Source: Deuterostichococcus epilithicus
Lineage: Eukaryota; Chlorophyta; Trebouxiophyceae; Prasiolales; Stichococcaceae
Length of the DNA: 64,000 nt
Assembly (NCBI GenBank): GCA_033439295.1
Contig: JAVTLE010000008.1
Span: 372,001 to 436,000, forward strand
Direction: 5' to 3'
Positions 54,359 through 64,000 of the stretch are shown here, piece by piece (within the stretch, counting starts at the first letter, position 1; each line of letters starts with the position of its first letter). The position numbers and the translations under genes were made by a program. Under the pieces are notes generated by a model. It had not been told where the DNA came from and did not search any database. It saw only the letters and a list, made by a program, of their open reading frames with translations.

Positions 54359-56855
54359 ATGGAGGGCGAGCACGCCAAGTAAGCCTCGCTCGGGCGCCGT
54401 GCATGCACAATCGAACATGGTGGGCACTCGCCCTAACTCACAAGTCTTGTCTTACGTTCACAGGACGTTTAGCTCCGGGAACCTGCGGACCAAGACGCCG
54501 CTACAGGAGGTCAGCGACGAAACGGCACAGGCCCTGCTCGCCCAACTGCGATCGCAGTGTGGCGAGACGGCGACGGCGCCGGCGATGTGGCCGCGGCTGC
54601 AGCAGATCCTGATGCTCACCTTCCAGCGGTGGGTGCCAACTGCGACGCATGACTGCATCAGAACCTTGCCCTGGGGCTGTGCCGTACTTGCCCCTCGTGT
54701 ATGTGGCAGAGGGCCTGTCCGGGTCTTGCCCCATCTGGGGCTTGCCAACAATCGCAGAGCCTGGAGCCAATCTTCCGGTGCCACCCAGGAACGGCGAGGG
54801 CGCCCTGTGCCACTGCCTCGTGGTGCCCGCCCTGGGGCTGCTGCTGGCGGTGCGGTACGTGCAGCTGGCGGCGGCGGCGCTCCGCGGGCTGTCCAGCTAC
54901 ATCGACCACGAAATCGAATGCTACCACCAGATAGAGACGCTCAGCAGGTTCACCAGCATGGACCTGCAAGCCCGCCTCGGAACGGCGCTGCTGCGGCCCA
55001 AGGTGGTGGCGGCGGCGGGGGCGCCCTGCGTCGCACTGGCGGCAGCGCTCGCGATGCACATGTCGTTCAGCATCCAGACGCGGGAAACGGGGCGGCGGGA
55101 GGCCCTGACGTGCGCAGTGCTGTTGCCGGCGATTCAGCCCACCGTATCCTTCATCGCCACCCTGCGAAGGAGCCCCAGAGAGCTGACGGCAGCAGTCTAC
55201 TCGGGCTTCTACATGTGCGGCCTGCTGGCGAACCTGCTGCATGCGTCGCTGGTGGTGGCTCGCCACGTCGGCCGGCCATTCAAACAGCCAGTGCCCGTGC
55301 TGGTGCAGGTGTGCATTGTGAATCCGACAAAAGCCTGATTCTCACCCGTGCAGGACATGCTCACCTGGTTCCTCTGTCATAGCAACCTGCTTGGGTGTTT
55401 GGAATGGTTGAACTTCCAGCTGTCTGTCCCAGCTTTCTTGCTGTGAACTGTTCCATCTGCCTATGCGCAGGTCGCCGTAGTGACCTGGATGGAGGAGATC
55501 ATGACCCAAGCGCACGAATACGCGCAGAAGTGCAACCGGCGGGCCAACTTTGATGAGAACCTGTTCCGTCGGACTGCCTTTTCGCTGGACGATATAATTG
55601 ACGGTGGGCACCTGACAAGTCGTCCAAAGCACAGTGCTGTTGTCATGTCCTTCTCATACCCGCTTTGTCACAAATGGCTGTCAGCGGCACAGCGGTGGCG
55701 CGCTCCTGACCAGCTGTCCTGCTGGTGCCGCACCTCATACATGGGGCCGCCCTGCTGGGGCCTGCTTCACCACTGACCCTCTGCAGGGCGGCTTATTGAA
55801 CCCTAAACCTAGAGGCGCAACACCCCAGAGCTGCTGACGGCCTCGTTCCGTCTGTGCTGCGGCAGCCGTGTACACCCTGGCAGGCACGTCCCCGACGATG
55901 CCGGAGGATGCGGCGCGCGCGCTGTTCGGCGTTTTCCGCAGTATCCTGCAGCGGGCGCGCGGCCCGCACGCGCTGTCGCGGGCGTTGGTCGGCGAGACGC
56001 TGTACAAGAGCAGCCACTTCCAGGCAAGCGTTTGCTCAGGTGATGCCGTGTCCTGAGACGACGAGCTGCCCAGCCGGTGCTGCTGGGTTCATTGCGGACA
56101 CAGGGTCCCTGAAGCGTGTGACACCAGTTGGCGATGCCTGGCTGCAGCTCTGCCCAAAGTTCCTGCAGCCCTGGACAGCGCGCAGGCCATAGCACAGGGG
56201 GACCATTCGTTTGCTCCAGCCTCCACGGAGCGCTGCAAACTGCACAGTTGCCGCAACCCCGGCGCCATGGGCCGCCCGGCGGCCCCTCATCTGGCGGCAT
56301 GCTGAGCTCAAAAGCTCAAAGGGACATAAGAATATCGAGAGGCTCCTCTGGTGCAGGCCCTCATGTGCTACAGCCTACCGCGGTCGGAGCAACTGCTTTA
56401 CTTTGAGGCTGTGGCGGCGGCCGGCAGTACGGTGCTGGCGGATGCCCCCCTGCTGCTGGACTCGCCCGACGCCAGAGGCTGCATCACCGCGCTGACAGGT
56501 GGGCCAGCTGATGCAGCCCGCCCTGCCGAGTCGCATTCACAGTCTCGACTTGCACATCTTGTCACGACACACGGGGAGACTCACGACTTGCGGCTGCACA
56601 GGCTGCCAGCACACAGCTGGGCACCCTCCAGTGCTGCGGCAGCAGCGGCGCGCCCGCCCGCCTCACTCGAGCTTCTGCTCGGATGGGTGCATGGACCGAC
56701 ACCCTGCACTCCGACTCAAGTTCAGAGCTGTGGAACGCCTTTCGAACCTCACAGATGCCCGTGGAACGCAGCGGCAAAGGCGGCCAACCAACAGCCAGAG
56801 GGAACCAAAACCACTGCAAGAACGTCTAGGTAAAGTCTCTCTTCGGGTCCGCTGA
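54359..56855 (+). CDS. Unknown protein, member of a two-copy family
   Basis: A predicted 463-residue protein in seven phase-consistent exons: 54359-54378 (20 nt, MEGEHAK with donor GTAAGC), 54464-54628, 54789-55308, 55471-55603, 55866-56023, 56357-56498 and 56602-56855. I do not recognise the family. Visible features are an Ala/Leu-rich hydrophobic segment PALGLLLAVRYVQLAAAAL, helical regions (YIDHEIECYHQIETLSRF; VVTWMEEIMTQAHEYAQKC), ENLFRRTAFSLDDII, ARALFGVFRSILQRAR, and a basic Arg/Gln-rich C terminus. The protein appears all-helical. Intron 56024-56356 has a GC donor (CAG then GCAAGC). The last exon is the weakest part. A decayed, inverted copy of exons 2-3 lies at 47730-48390, on the other side of the Nepro-like gene. 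A soluble helical-repeat protein or a membrane protein with one hydrophobic hairpin are both possible. Confidence 0.7.
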
Positions 56856-57130
56856 ACTACCTGGTTCGTTTGCACACACACTCCTACACCATACGTCCGT
56901 CTGGTCGGACGTGCAAGCTGATAATGTTTGACACGCCGGGTCGCCACTCGACATCAGGTCGTGCCACACAGCCCACGACTGAAAACCTGAGCCCAATGCG
57001 AGATGCCCACAGCCGCCATTTGGCAAGCCCCACCGCCCGCGCGAGCGCTTCAGCAGCAGCCGCTGGGCAGGCCACATGCTGTCGCCGCCGCTGCCGCTGC
57101 CGCCGCCGCCGTCGCAGTCAGCGGCGTGCC

Positions 57131-60100
57131 TCAGAACCAGGGGTGCCAGGTCGCGTCCATGCGGCACAGGTTGCTGGCGGAAGTGGCGGCCTCCACCAGC
57201 TCGTGCACCCCGCGCTGCATCGCAGCGCCGCCCTCGACGCCCACTGCGCCCGGCGGCGGCGCGACCTGCGACCAAGCAGTCATTGCTGAGGTTTGCATCA
57301 GTCAATCAAGAGACGTCATGAAGATCGCGACCGGCCCAGCAGCACCTTGGATGCTGCAGGTCGCAGCAGTGCAGTCCACCGCGCAGCAGACTGGCTGGGA
57401 AACGAATGCCAGGCATGTGTACGACTAGGCTGGTCCCAGCCGCACCTCTGGATGTGACGAAGCTCCATTCTCATGCGGCTACCTATGACAGAGGCGGATG
57501 CGCACCAGGCGCAGGCGGTCGAGGCAGCCGGCGGTGTTGCTGGCGACGAGGCTCTTGAGGACGGGGAGCGACAGCGCCGCGGGGGAGCCCGGCGGCGGCG
57601 GCCGGCCCCCGGCAGCCCGCTTGGTGGCCCAGGCCGTGAGGTCGTCCCGGAAGTACAGCGCCAGCAGCGCCGCCAGGTTGCTGTGCGGCGCCAGCACCCC
57701 CTGCAGCACCGGTCAGCAAGGGCGAGGGTTGATCGAGGTCGAGACTGCTGCGGGATCCGCAAGGCTGCTGTGCGGCGGCAACACCCCCTGCAGCAGCGAC
57801 CCGGCCGCGTCGCCGGGCTTCTCGCATCCAAACTGACGTTTCTTCCAGTGCACCATGCATGACGCAGACAGTGGTAGGTAATCTGATTTCACAGATGGGC
57901 GCACGAGGCACCTGGGCGGCGGCGACCATGGCGGTAATGAAGACGCCCTCCACGCCAAAGGGCGTGAACAGCGTCTCCAGGTTGCGCGTCAGCCGGAAGG
58001 GCACCGGCTCCCCGCGCTCCAGCGCGCCGCTGCCCTCGTACTGCGGTTCAATACATGAGAGGAGTTTGCAGCAAGTTTGCGTAGCGGTTTCAGATACCGA
58101 AGGGCAGCCGCAGCAGAGGGCCTGGCTGGAACAGGGGAGTGCATCAGGGGAGCGGGGCTGGCAGGACGCAGCCGTAGCTGTGGCGGTTATGCTGATTTGG
58201 TAGGCGCTATTGTTGACATCGGAGCTGGGCAGGAACCAGAACTACTGGCGCCTTTGAACGCACACCATCTGGTGTTGTGGCTGGCATGCCATGGCTTCTG
58301 CTGCCACATAACGCGAATGAAAGTTTGGCCTGCACAAGATACTCATGGGCACAAGAGGAATGGAAGAGCACCCACCGTGGGGTAGAAGTCGAGCTGCCAG
58401 ACGCGACCGGAGCCGCGGGCAAACAGGATCTTGTTTGGCGAGCGGCCCCCAACGACCATGAAGTGCGAGAGCAGTCCTGCAACAAACCCACGTTGCTGTC
58501 ACAACATGTGTGCACGAGACTCTGCCTCCTCCCGGCATCCGGTGCGCTGGCAGGGCAGACTAGGACCAGGTCACTGCAGGGTGAAACCGCTGCCCCGCAG
58601 CGGTCTGTTATCCTCGGGCCGATGCCATTTGCCCTTGCTGTACCAGCATATGCCACTCCTCGAGCATCATGTAGTACAACATATTGGTGGAGCGTGCTGT
58701 AAATATGTCATCTCGTGGGGAGCAGCGCACCTGACAGCGCCATCTGCATGCAGAAGTGCTTCTTGAAGGTCCACAGCTGCGAGGAGGTGGGCAGCATCTT
58801 GTACACGTACTGGCTGAACACGTTCTCGCCCACGATGGAGTCCTCCACCTCCTTGTACGCCTGTCAAGAAGAAGGAATGAATTTTCTAGACTGCGCAGTA
58901 CATTGCGCTCGACATTTGCGCAGGTTTCGTGAAGGGGCATGATAACTGAAGCATCGAGTCACTGCAGCGTCACCGGATGACAGGAGCCGGCTTCGATCAT
59001 TGCGCCGCCCTGCTGTGGCACCAGGTTGAGGCGGCACAGCGGCAGGCGCCGGCCGCAGCGGCAGGCAGGCAGGCAGCTGACATGCAGCGCATCACTCAAG
59101 AGGGCGAGGTCAGAGTGATGCAACCGTAAAGCGAGGAGCCTAGCTGTTGTGGAAGGTGGAAGGTGGGCGCAGGAGCGCACCGCGTAGCGGAGCTTGGCGC
59201 TGGGGTCGGGCAGCGGGTGGCCCGACGGGGAGCAGCAGCGCTTCTTGAAGACGGTGATGGGCAGGTCCGCCTCCCGGCTGTAGCGCGTGCAGTAGTTCTC
59301 GTGCGCCGCGCCGTACGACATGTAGCTCGCCTCCTCCTCCACCAGCCGCACCTGGCACACCGTGGCAATTCAGGAGGTTGGTCCTTGGACTGACACTGTT
59401 CCTGCAGGCTTGATGCAGGCCTGGTGCTCACGTCCGCACAGCAACGTCCTGGCCAGGCGGCCTGGCATCCTCAGCTGGTGCAGGGTACTTGCAAGTGCAG
59501 CCTAGTTAACATGCGATGGACGACCACTGCCTTCATCAGGGCCAGCTGAATCGCTCCGGGCCAGGTACCGCGGCACAGGTTCATCATCATCATCATCAGC
59601 ATCATCATCATCATCAGAATTGCGCAACAGACGGAGCGCCGAGGGGGCACCTGGGGCCAGACGGGCACGATGGTGGGCACATGCCAGGCCAGGTGGCGGC
59701 GCCGCGACTGCGGGTGCTTGTCCAGCAGCCGGTTCATGGCACGCATCAGCTGCCCCATGCGCTCGTCGTTGGCGCCCGCCACGCCTGCGCAGGCGGCCAG
59801 GAAGCCAGCGTTCAGAGGCCGGGCTTCCAGACAAGATGCTGCGAAGCACCTCGAGCGGGTGCGCATCACAGCAATGGACAACAAACCATACAAGCTCGAC
59901 CGTGCAGCTGGCGCCTCAGCATGAGTCGGCGTGGCAAACCACGCCCGCAGGCCGCGAGCGCAAGCCGGGGATGTGCAGCGTCTCGAGAGGGTCTCAAAGA
60001 ATATGTCGATTTCCCCGAGGGCGGCGCACCGACAACGGATGAGTAGTGCTGCCCGGTCTGCACGATGAAGTGGCGGGTGCGGCCGTCGGAGCCGATGAAG

Positions 60101-62265
60101 GCCAGGCGGCGCACGCTGGTGCCGTGCCGGCGCACTATTGGCACGTCGGACCCGATGCCGACCAGCATGACCGTGCTGTCCGGCGACAGGTCCTCCCCGT
60201 TGGCGTACTGCCCCGGCATCTCGATGTCCGTGAACGGCTGCTCCTGCGGAGGGGTTGGGGGGCGCACAGGAAGGGTGAGGGGGAAATGGCGGTCTGCTGA
60301 AGTCGGTGTGGCTGGGGCCTGCTCAGTACAGCCGCCGCGCCAAGGACAGCAGCACTGCAGCCGCCCTGTCATGCCCGTCCCCGTCCAGGGCTGGCTGTCG
60401 TCAGGCAGTCGTGCAGGGCAAGTTGTCTGAAGCATTCTGTCGAGTGGCCGTCGAGTGGCAGGCTTTCACATGCGGCCCGCGTCGCACCTGCAGCTTGCGG
60501 GACAGCGTCTCCAGGCGCAGCGGGGCAGGCGCAGCGTTCTCCACAGTCGCCTGCAGCGTCGCGCGCCACGCCTTGAGCCGGCCCACCAGGTCGCCCAGTG
60601 TGTGCGGGAATGCCGATCCCTGCGATGGATGGATGGACGCCAGCGCTTGGCGGCGGAGAGTGCAGATGAAGCTAATGAGAAGCTGTTGGCAGATGGACAT
60701 GCTGCTCGAGATCAGGATCAGCTTCTGCTGGCAGGGTTTGCCGATGATGAAGCGCGGACTTCGGGTTTGCTGGCAGAAGCAGGGCTGGATGCGCCGTGCC
60801 CAAGCAGCGGAGGCCTAGTCGCTCGCTCAGCACCAGGCGACCGGGTTTCATCCCGGATCAAACGTCCTTGACTCGCAAACCAGTGCACAGGGTGGTCCTC
60901 CTTCCTTTCCCTCCTCCGCTCGCTGCGCCCCCTCATCAACATGAACACTGCGAGCGCAGAGGTGAGACCGCCGGCACGCACCTCGGGGTTGAGCTCCGAC
61001 ACAAACTGGGCGCGGTAGGCGGCCACCAGGGCGCCGTGGCGGGCGACGCCCTCGCCGCTGAAGCACGCCCGGCACACGTTGGCCAGCTCCCGCCGCAGGC
61101 TCTCCGGCACCTAGGACCCGAATAAGAAAAATATTGTATTTTGAACCAACCATCCGCACAACCAGTCGGCAGCGCGCTTCGGGCCACTGATCGGGCCAGC
61201 CAAGCACCCAGATGCGCCGGCGGGGGGCATGTCACAGACTCGTGCCAGCAGCTGCCAGGTCATTGCCAGCAGGAGGAGCTCGCTGACAGTGGCTGACTTG
61301 TACGCAAGCTCAGGACGGGCCTGTCACCTGGGCGGCGTTGGAGTAAGGCAGCTTGTAGCAGCGGTGCAGCAGCGCGTGCACGACGCTGAGCAGCCTCTCC
61401 TCCGGCGTCGGCACGAACTTGCCGCCTGCCGAGCATCGCACAGAGCCCGGCATCGCCCAGCGGCCTGGATACCACTTCCCAGTGCACGGTCCAGCGGTCG
61501 AGCCCCGAACTTCTCCACATGTCGAATGCGCAGCAATGCGAGCTTTCCCTGTGCAGAGCTTGTTGGACGCCTTGAGCGCAAGGCCTGTGTCACACCCTAA
61601 CCCCTAAAATAGAGAGCAGTAGGCAGCGCACCGATCTCGGTGAGCACGGCCTCCAGGGTGGCGGTGACGGCACCGTGGTGGCCCCGCAGCGCATCCATGA
61701 CCTCCTTCACAGTGTCGAAGTTGAGGATCTCCAGCGGCTTCGGCTCCCGCTGCGGCTGCTGCTGCGGCGGCTGCTGGCCCGTTGCCGACTGCTGGCCGTT
61801 CGGCTGCCGCTCCGGCTGCTGAAGCGGCTGTGAGGCCTGCGCCCTCGAGGCGGCGGGGCCGGAGCCGCTGATTGCAGGCGAGGCGCCGCCCGAGGCTGGC
61901 CCGCTTTGCCCGCTGCAACACAACAGGTGGGTGGCTGCTTCACCCCGACGTACATGGCAGACTGCACAGGTTGAAGCACACCTACAAGTGTCCATTGGAG
62001 GCAGTTGCAGCAGGATGACTTGCAAGCAATGTTGTGGTGCAGGACCAGGTTCGGATCAGCAAATTAGTGTGGTTGCGTGCGTGATATGACATGCAATCTT
62101 CGGCAGAGCTGGCCATGAACAGATCACCTGGCGGCGGTGCCGGGCGTGGCGACGCCTGGAGCTGCTGACGAGGGTCGCGGCGTCTCCACCTTGACCGCAG
62201 GCGGCTGCCCTGGCTGCTGCTGGGGCTGCCCGGACGGCGGCTGCTGCTGCTGCACCGGCTGCCCC

Positions 62266-62307
<42 letters not shown>

Positions 62308-63894
62308 GGCTGGGCGGGGGGCGCCTGCGGGGCGTCCACCTCCATGGGCGCAGCCGCGCCGGCGCCGCTGGCTGCAGACTGCATGGGCTCCACCTGCACA
62401 CGTAACCTGCACCTCAGAGCCTACAGGTGGGCTGCAACTGGTGGACAGGCAGCCCCAAAACCCCAGAACAAGGGCAGTCCACTCGCTCCCTCGACTACTG
62501 ACGGCCAGCGTCGCAAAGCCCGGACCGCTCAGAAGAGGAAGGCGCGTCAGCAGCATCGAAACCCGCATTCCACACCTTTGCTGCGGCAGCCGCAGGCCCG
62601 GCGGGACCCGGCGCGCTGGGGCTGGCGGCGGCGGCGGCGGCGGCGCCCGGCTGCGGTGCGCCGGCGGCGGAGCGCGCCGCGGCTGCCCTGGCGGCGGCTG
62701 CGGCGGCGCGCGCCTTGTTCTCTTTGACCGCCTGCATCGCGTTCTCGCGCGTCGCCAGCAGGAACGTCCGCAGCTGGTAGTACAGCGCCTGCAGTGGGGT
62801 GGTACCGCGTGTCAGCAATCGGGGCCAGTCAGCACCCTGAACGACAGTTGCCTGGTGGCGCATGCTGCTGCTGCCATGGTCGCGAGGCAGGGGACATGCA
62901 GCTTCTCCCTGTGTGCAGCGCTGGGGCTAGGAGTCTGCGCTGAGAGTTCCACTGCCGCCTGCGCACAGCTGTCGCAACCAAGGGCAGCGTGCCGACCTGA
63001 CGGTCGGCTGCTGTGGCGCACACTTCAGGCATGCTGCACCAGCGCCTCAGCGTCACAGGTCCGTAGCTGGACCGCCGCCAGACGCCTCGCTTGTACAACC
63101 TCCCCGGCCGCGGTCGCTGCACGCACAGGAGAACAGAGAGCAGAGAAGAAAGGAAAGGGGGCATGGAAGGGTGGCACCTGTGGGAAGTTGACGCCCAGCT
63201 GGACCAGCAGCGCCTTGGCGATGCGCTGCTCGGGGCGCTGCAGGCTGGACAGCAGCGCCGGCGCGTGCGGCAGCCACACGCCCAGCGGCATGTCCGCGGC
63301 CGCCGCCAGCGCGCGGCTCACCACGCCGCCGGCGTCGTCAAAGGACAGCAGGCCCAGCACCCGCGGCAGCAGGCCGCGCGCCGCGCCGCAGGTCCCGTGC
63401 GTGCTGCCGCTGCGCACCGCCTGCACACATAGACGATGGGATCTGCATCTCGTTTGCACACGCTTGCCGGCCAGTGGGGGCAGCGCCTGAACGTGGGACG
63501 CGGTCGCGTGCTGCGGGGGTGGCTCTGAGAGGCGGCCTGCTCCGGCAGGATCCCGGCTTGGCTGCAGGCACGCCGGTTGCAATGCCACGTCCAGCCGTGC
63601 TACCGCGGCCCTCTCCAGGTCCGTCTGCGGGGGAGCCATTCCAGGTGATGCACCTTGAGTGCGACACAGGAAGGAGCGGCGGCGGCAGCAGCCGGGGCTT
63701 CAAACAGGAGACAAGGGAAACAGCCGCACCTGGAGGTAGCAGGTGACGGCGTACTGCAGCCAGGTGGCGTTGTCTGTCTGTGTGTACATGGTGTCGCAGT
63801 AGACGCCCCAGGACAGCCACCCGTCCGCGTGCCCGGGCCACAGGCTCAACGCCGTGGAGAACGCCGCATTGGCCGGCTCGTTCTCGTTCAGCGC
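57131..63894 (-). CDS. TRRAP: Tra1/TRRAP, C-terminal part (FAT, pseudokinase, FATC), 5' partial
   Basis: Scaffold subunit of SAGA and NuA4 histone acetyltransferase complexes that contacts activators in the nucleus. Sixteen exons, all in phase, give the last 911 residues: 63730-63894, 63178-63420, 62576-62788, 62128-62393, 61632-61912, 61328-61425, 60982-61110, 60488-60619, 60030-60243, 59651-59784, 59181-59351, 58731-58860, 58376-58476, 57912-58040, 57506-57700 and 57131-57265. The gene continues past 64000. FAT-type sequence (YAVTCYLQAVRS, VLGLLSFDDAGG) is followed by a poly-Gln linker and a PIKK-like domain (LLDKHPQSRRRHLAWHVPT, RGSGRVWQLDFYPT, RLTRNLETLFTPFGVEG). The PIKK catalytic DRxxxN and DFG are replaced (GGRSPNK and LDFY), as expected for Tra1. 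The FATC end SNLCRMDATWHPWF with TGA at 57131-57133 is diagnostic. Poly-Gln and Ala-rich linkers lengthen the region between FAT and kinase. Confidence 0.95.
57673..57797. repeat. Duplicated splice-acceptor/exon-start segment in a TRRAP intron
   Basis: The edge of exon 57506-57700 (plus strand near 57679-57705, GCTGTGCGGCGCCAGCACCC, then CCTGCAGCA) recurs in the upstream intron at about 57768-57796 with GCTGTGCGGCGGCAACACCC, then CCTGCAGCA. On the gene strand both read as acceptor plus LQGVLAPHSN or LQGVLPPHSS. Confidence 0.75.
59581..59617. repeat. TCA/ATC trinucleotide microsatellite in a TRRAP intron
   Basis: About twelve TCA/CAT trinucleotides with one interruption lie in the intron between exons 59181-59351 and 59651-59784, about 30 bp from the donor-side exon. 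Confidence 0.85.
62268..62306. repeat. CTG repeat encoding a 13-residue Gln run in TRRAP
   Basis: Thirteen uninterrupted CTG units on the plus strand are CAG codons of exon 62128-62393, with shorter Gln runs on either side. Uninterrupted CAG tracts are prone to length change. Confidence 0.9.
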
Positions 63895-64000
63895 CTGTGC
63901 ACAGGAGGGCGAGCTCAGGGTTCAGGGACTTAGGGCCCCAGGTCGCGAGCCGTCGACCGTGCGCCCTCCAGCTGGCACTGGTTCCCGTGCGCCCGCGAGC

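Noticed and set aside
54297-55382. 361-codon plus-strand open frame as one exon
   Set aside because: It reads through two clear introns. The spliced model with donors GTAAGC and GTGGGT and the frame of PALGLLLAVRYVQL is better supported by the inverted copy.
59581-59617. His-rich coding run
   Set aside because: The TCA/CAT run lies in an intron. Flanking TRRAP exons join in phase and match the family without it.

Overview
The window is nuclear DNA of a GC-rich, intron-dense eukaryote, most likely a green alga (Chlorophyta, plausibly Trebouxiophyceae; this is inference). The gene content is plant-like. There is a plastid-type glucose-6-phosphate dehydrogenase carrying the two redox cysteines, a PHT4/ANTR anion transporter and a GNAT acetyltransferase both with transit-like N termini, an RHIP1-family protein, a chalcone-isomerase-like protein and a TOM2A-like tetraspanin. 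Telomere-type TTTAGGG heptamers occur in introns. Coding exons are short (20-570 nt, one of about 1.2 kb), introns are mostly 80-350 nt, and donors are often GTGCGC or GTGAGC. Long open frames in other frames are common because of the GC bias, so I built genes from protein-family similarity, splice signals and reading phase. Every multi-exon model listed here keeps a consistent phase.

Layout: 1-1479 (+) end of a FunK1-like kinase; 2394-4921 (+) DnaQ/ExoX-like 3'-5' exonuclease; 5630-7411 (-) RHIP1-like protein; 7943-10043 (+) PfkB sugar/nucleoside kinase; 10478-16003 (-) G6PD; 17375-20585 (+) PHT4 transporter; 21353-28627 (+) USP5/UBP14 deubiquitinase; 30060-31458 (-) tetraspanin-like protein; 32776-35720 (+) NAPE-PLD; 36188-37742 (-) plastid-type GNAT; 38075-43102 (-) cationic amino acid transporter; 43881-45867 (+) CHI-like protein; 47730-48390 (-) decayed copy of the gene at 54.4 kb; 48949-52787 (+) Nepro-like protein; 54359-56855 (+) unknown protein; 57131 to beyond 64000 (-) Tra1/TRRAP.

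The genes do not form one pathway. They are housekeeping genes in mixed orientation: convergent pairs are separated by about 275-710 bp and divergent pairs by about 0.5-1.9 kb. I saw no CRISPR, rRNA, tRNA, virus-like element or intact transposon.

The most unusual signals are in gene architecture. About 5% of the introns I could place use GC-AG ends. In three introns the sequence spanning the 3' splice site is duplicated further upstream inside the same intron. A gene family I could not name exists as one intact gene and one inverted, decayed copy. The USP5/UBP14 zinc finger has lost two of its zinc ligands.
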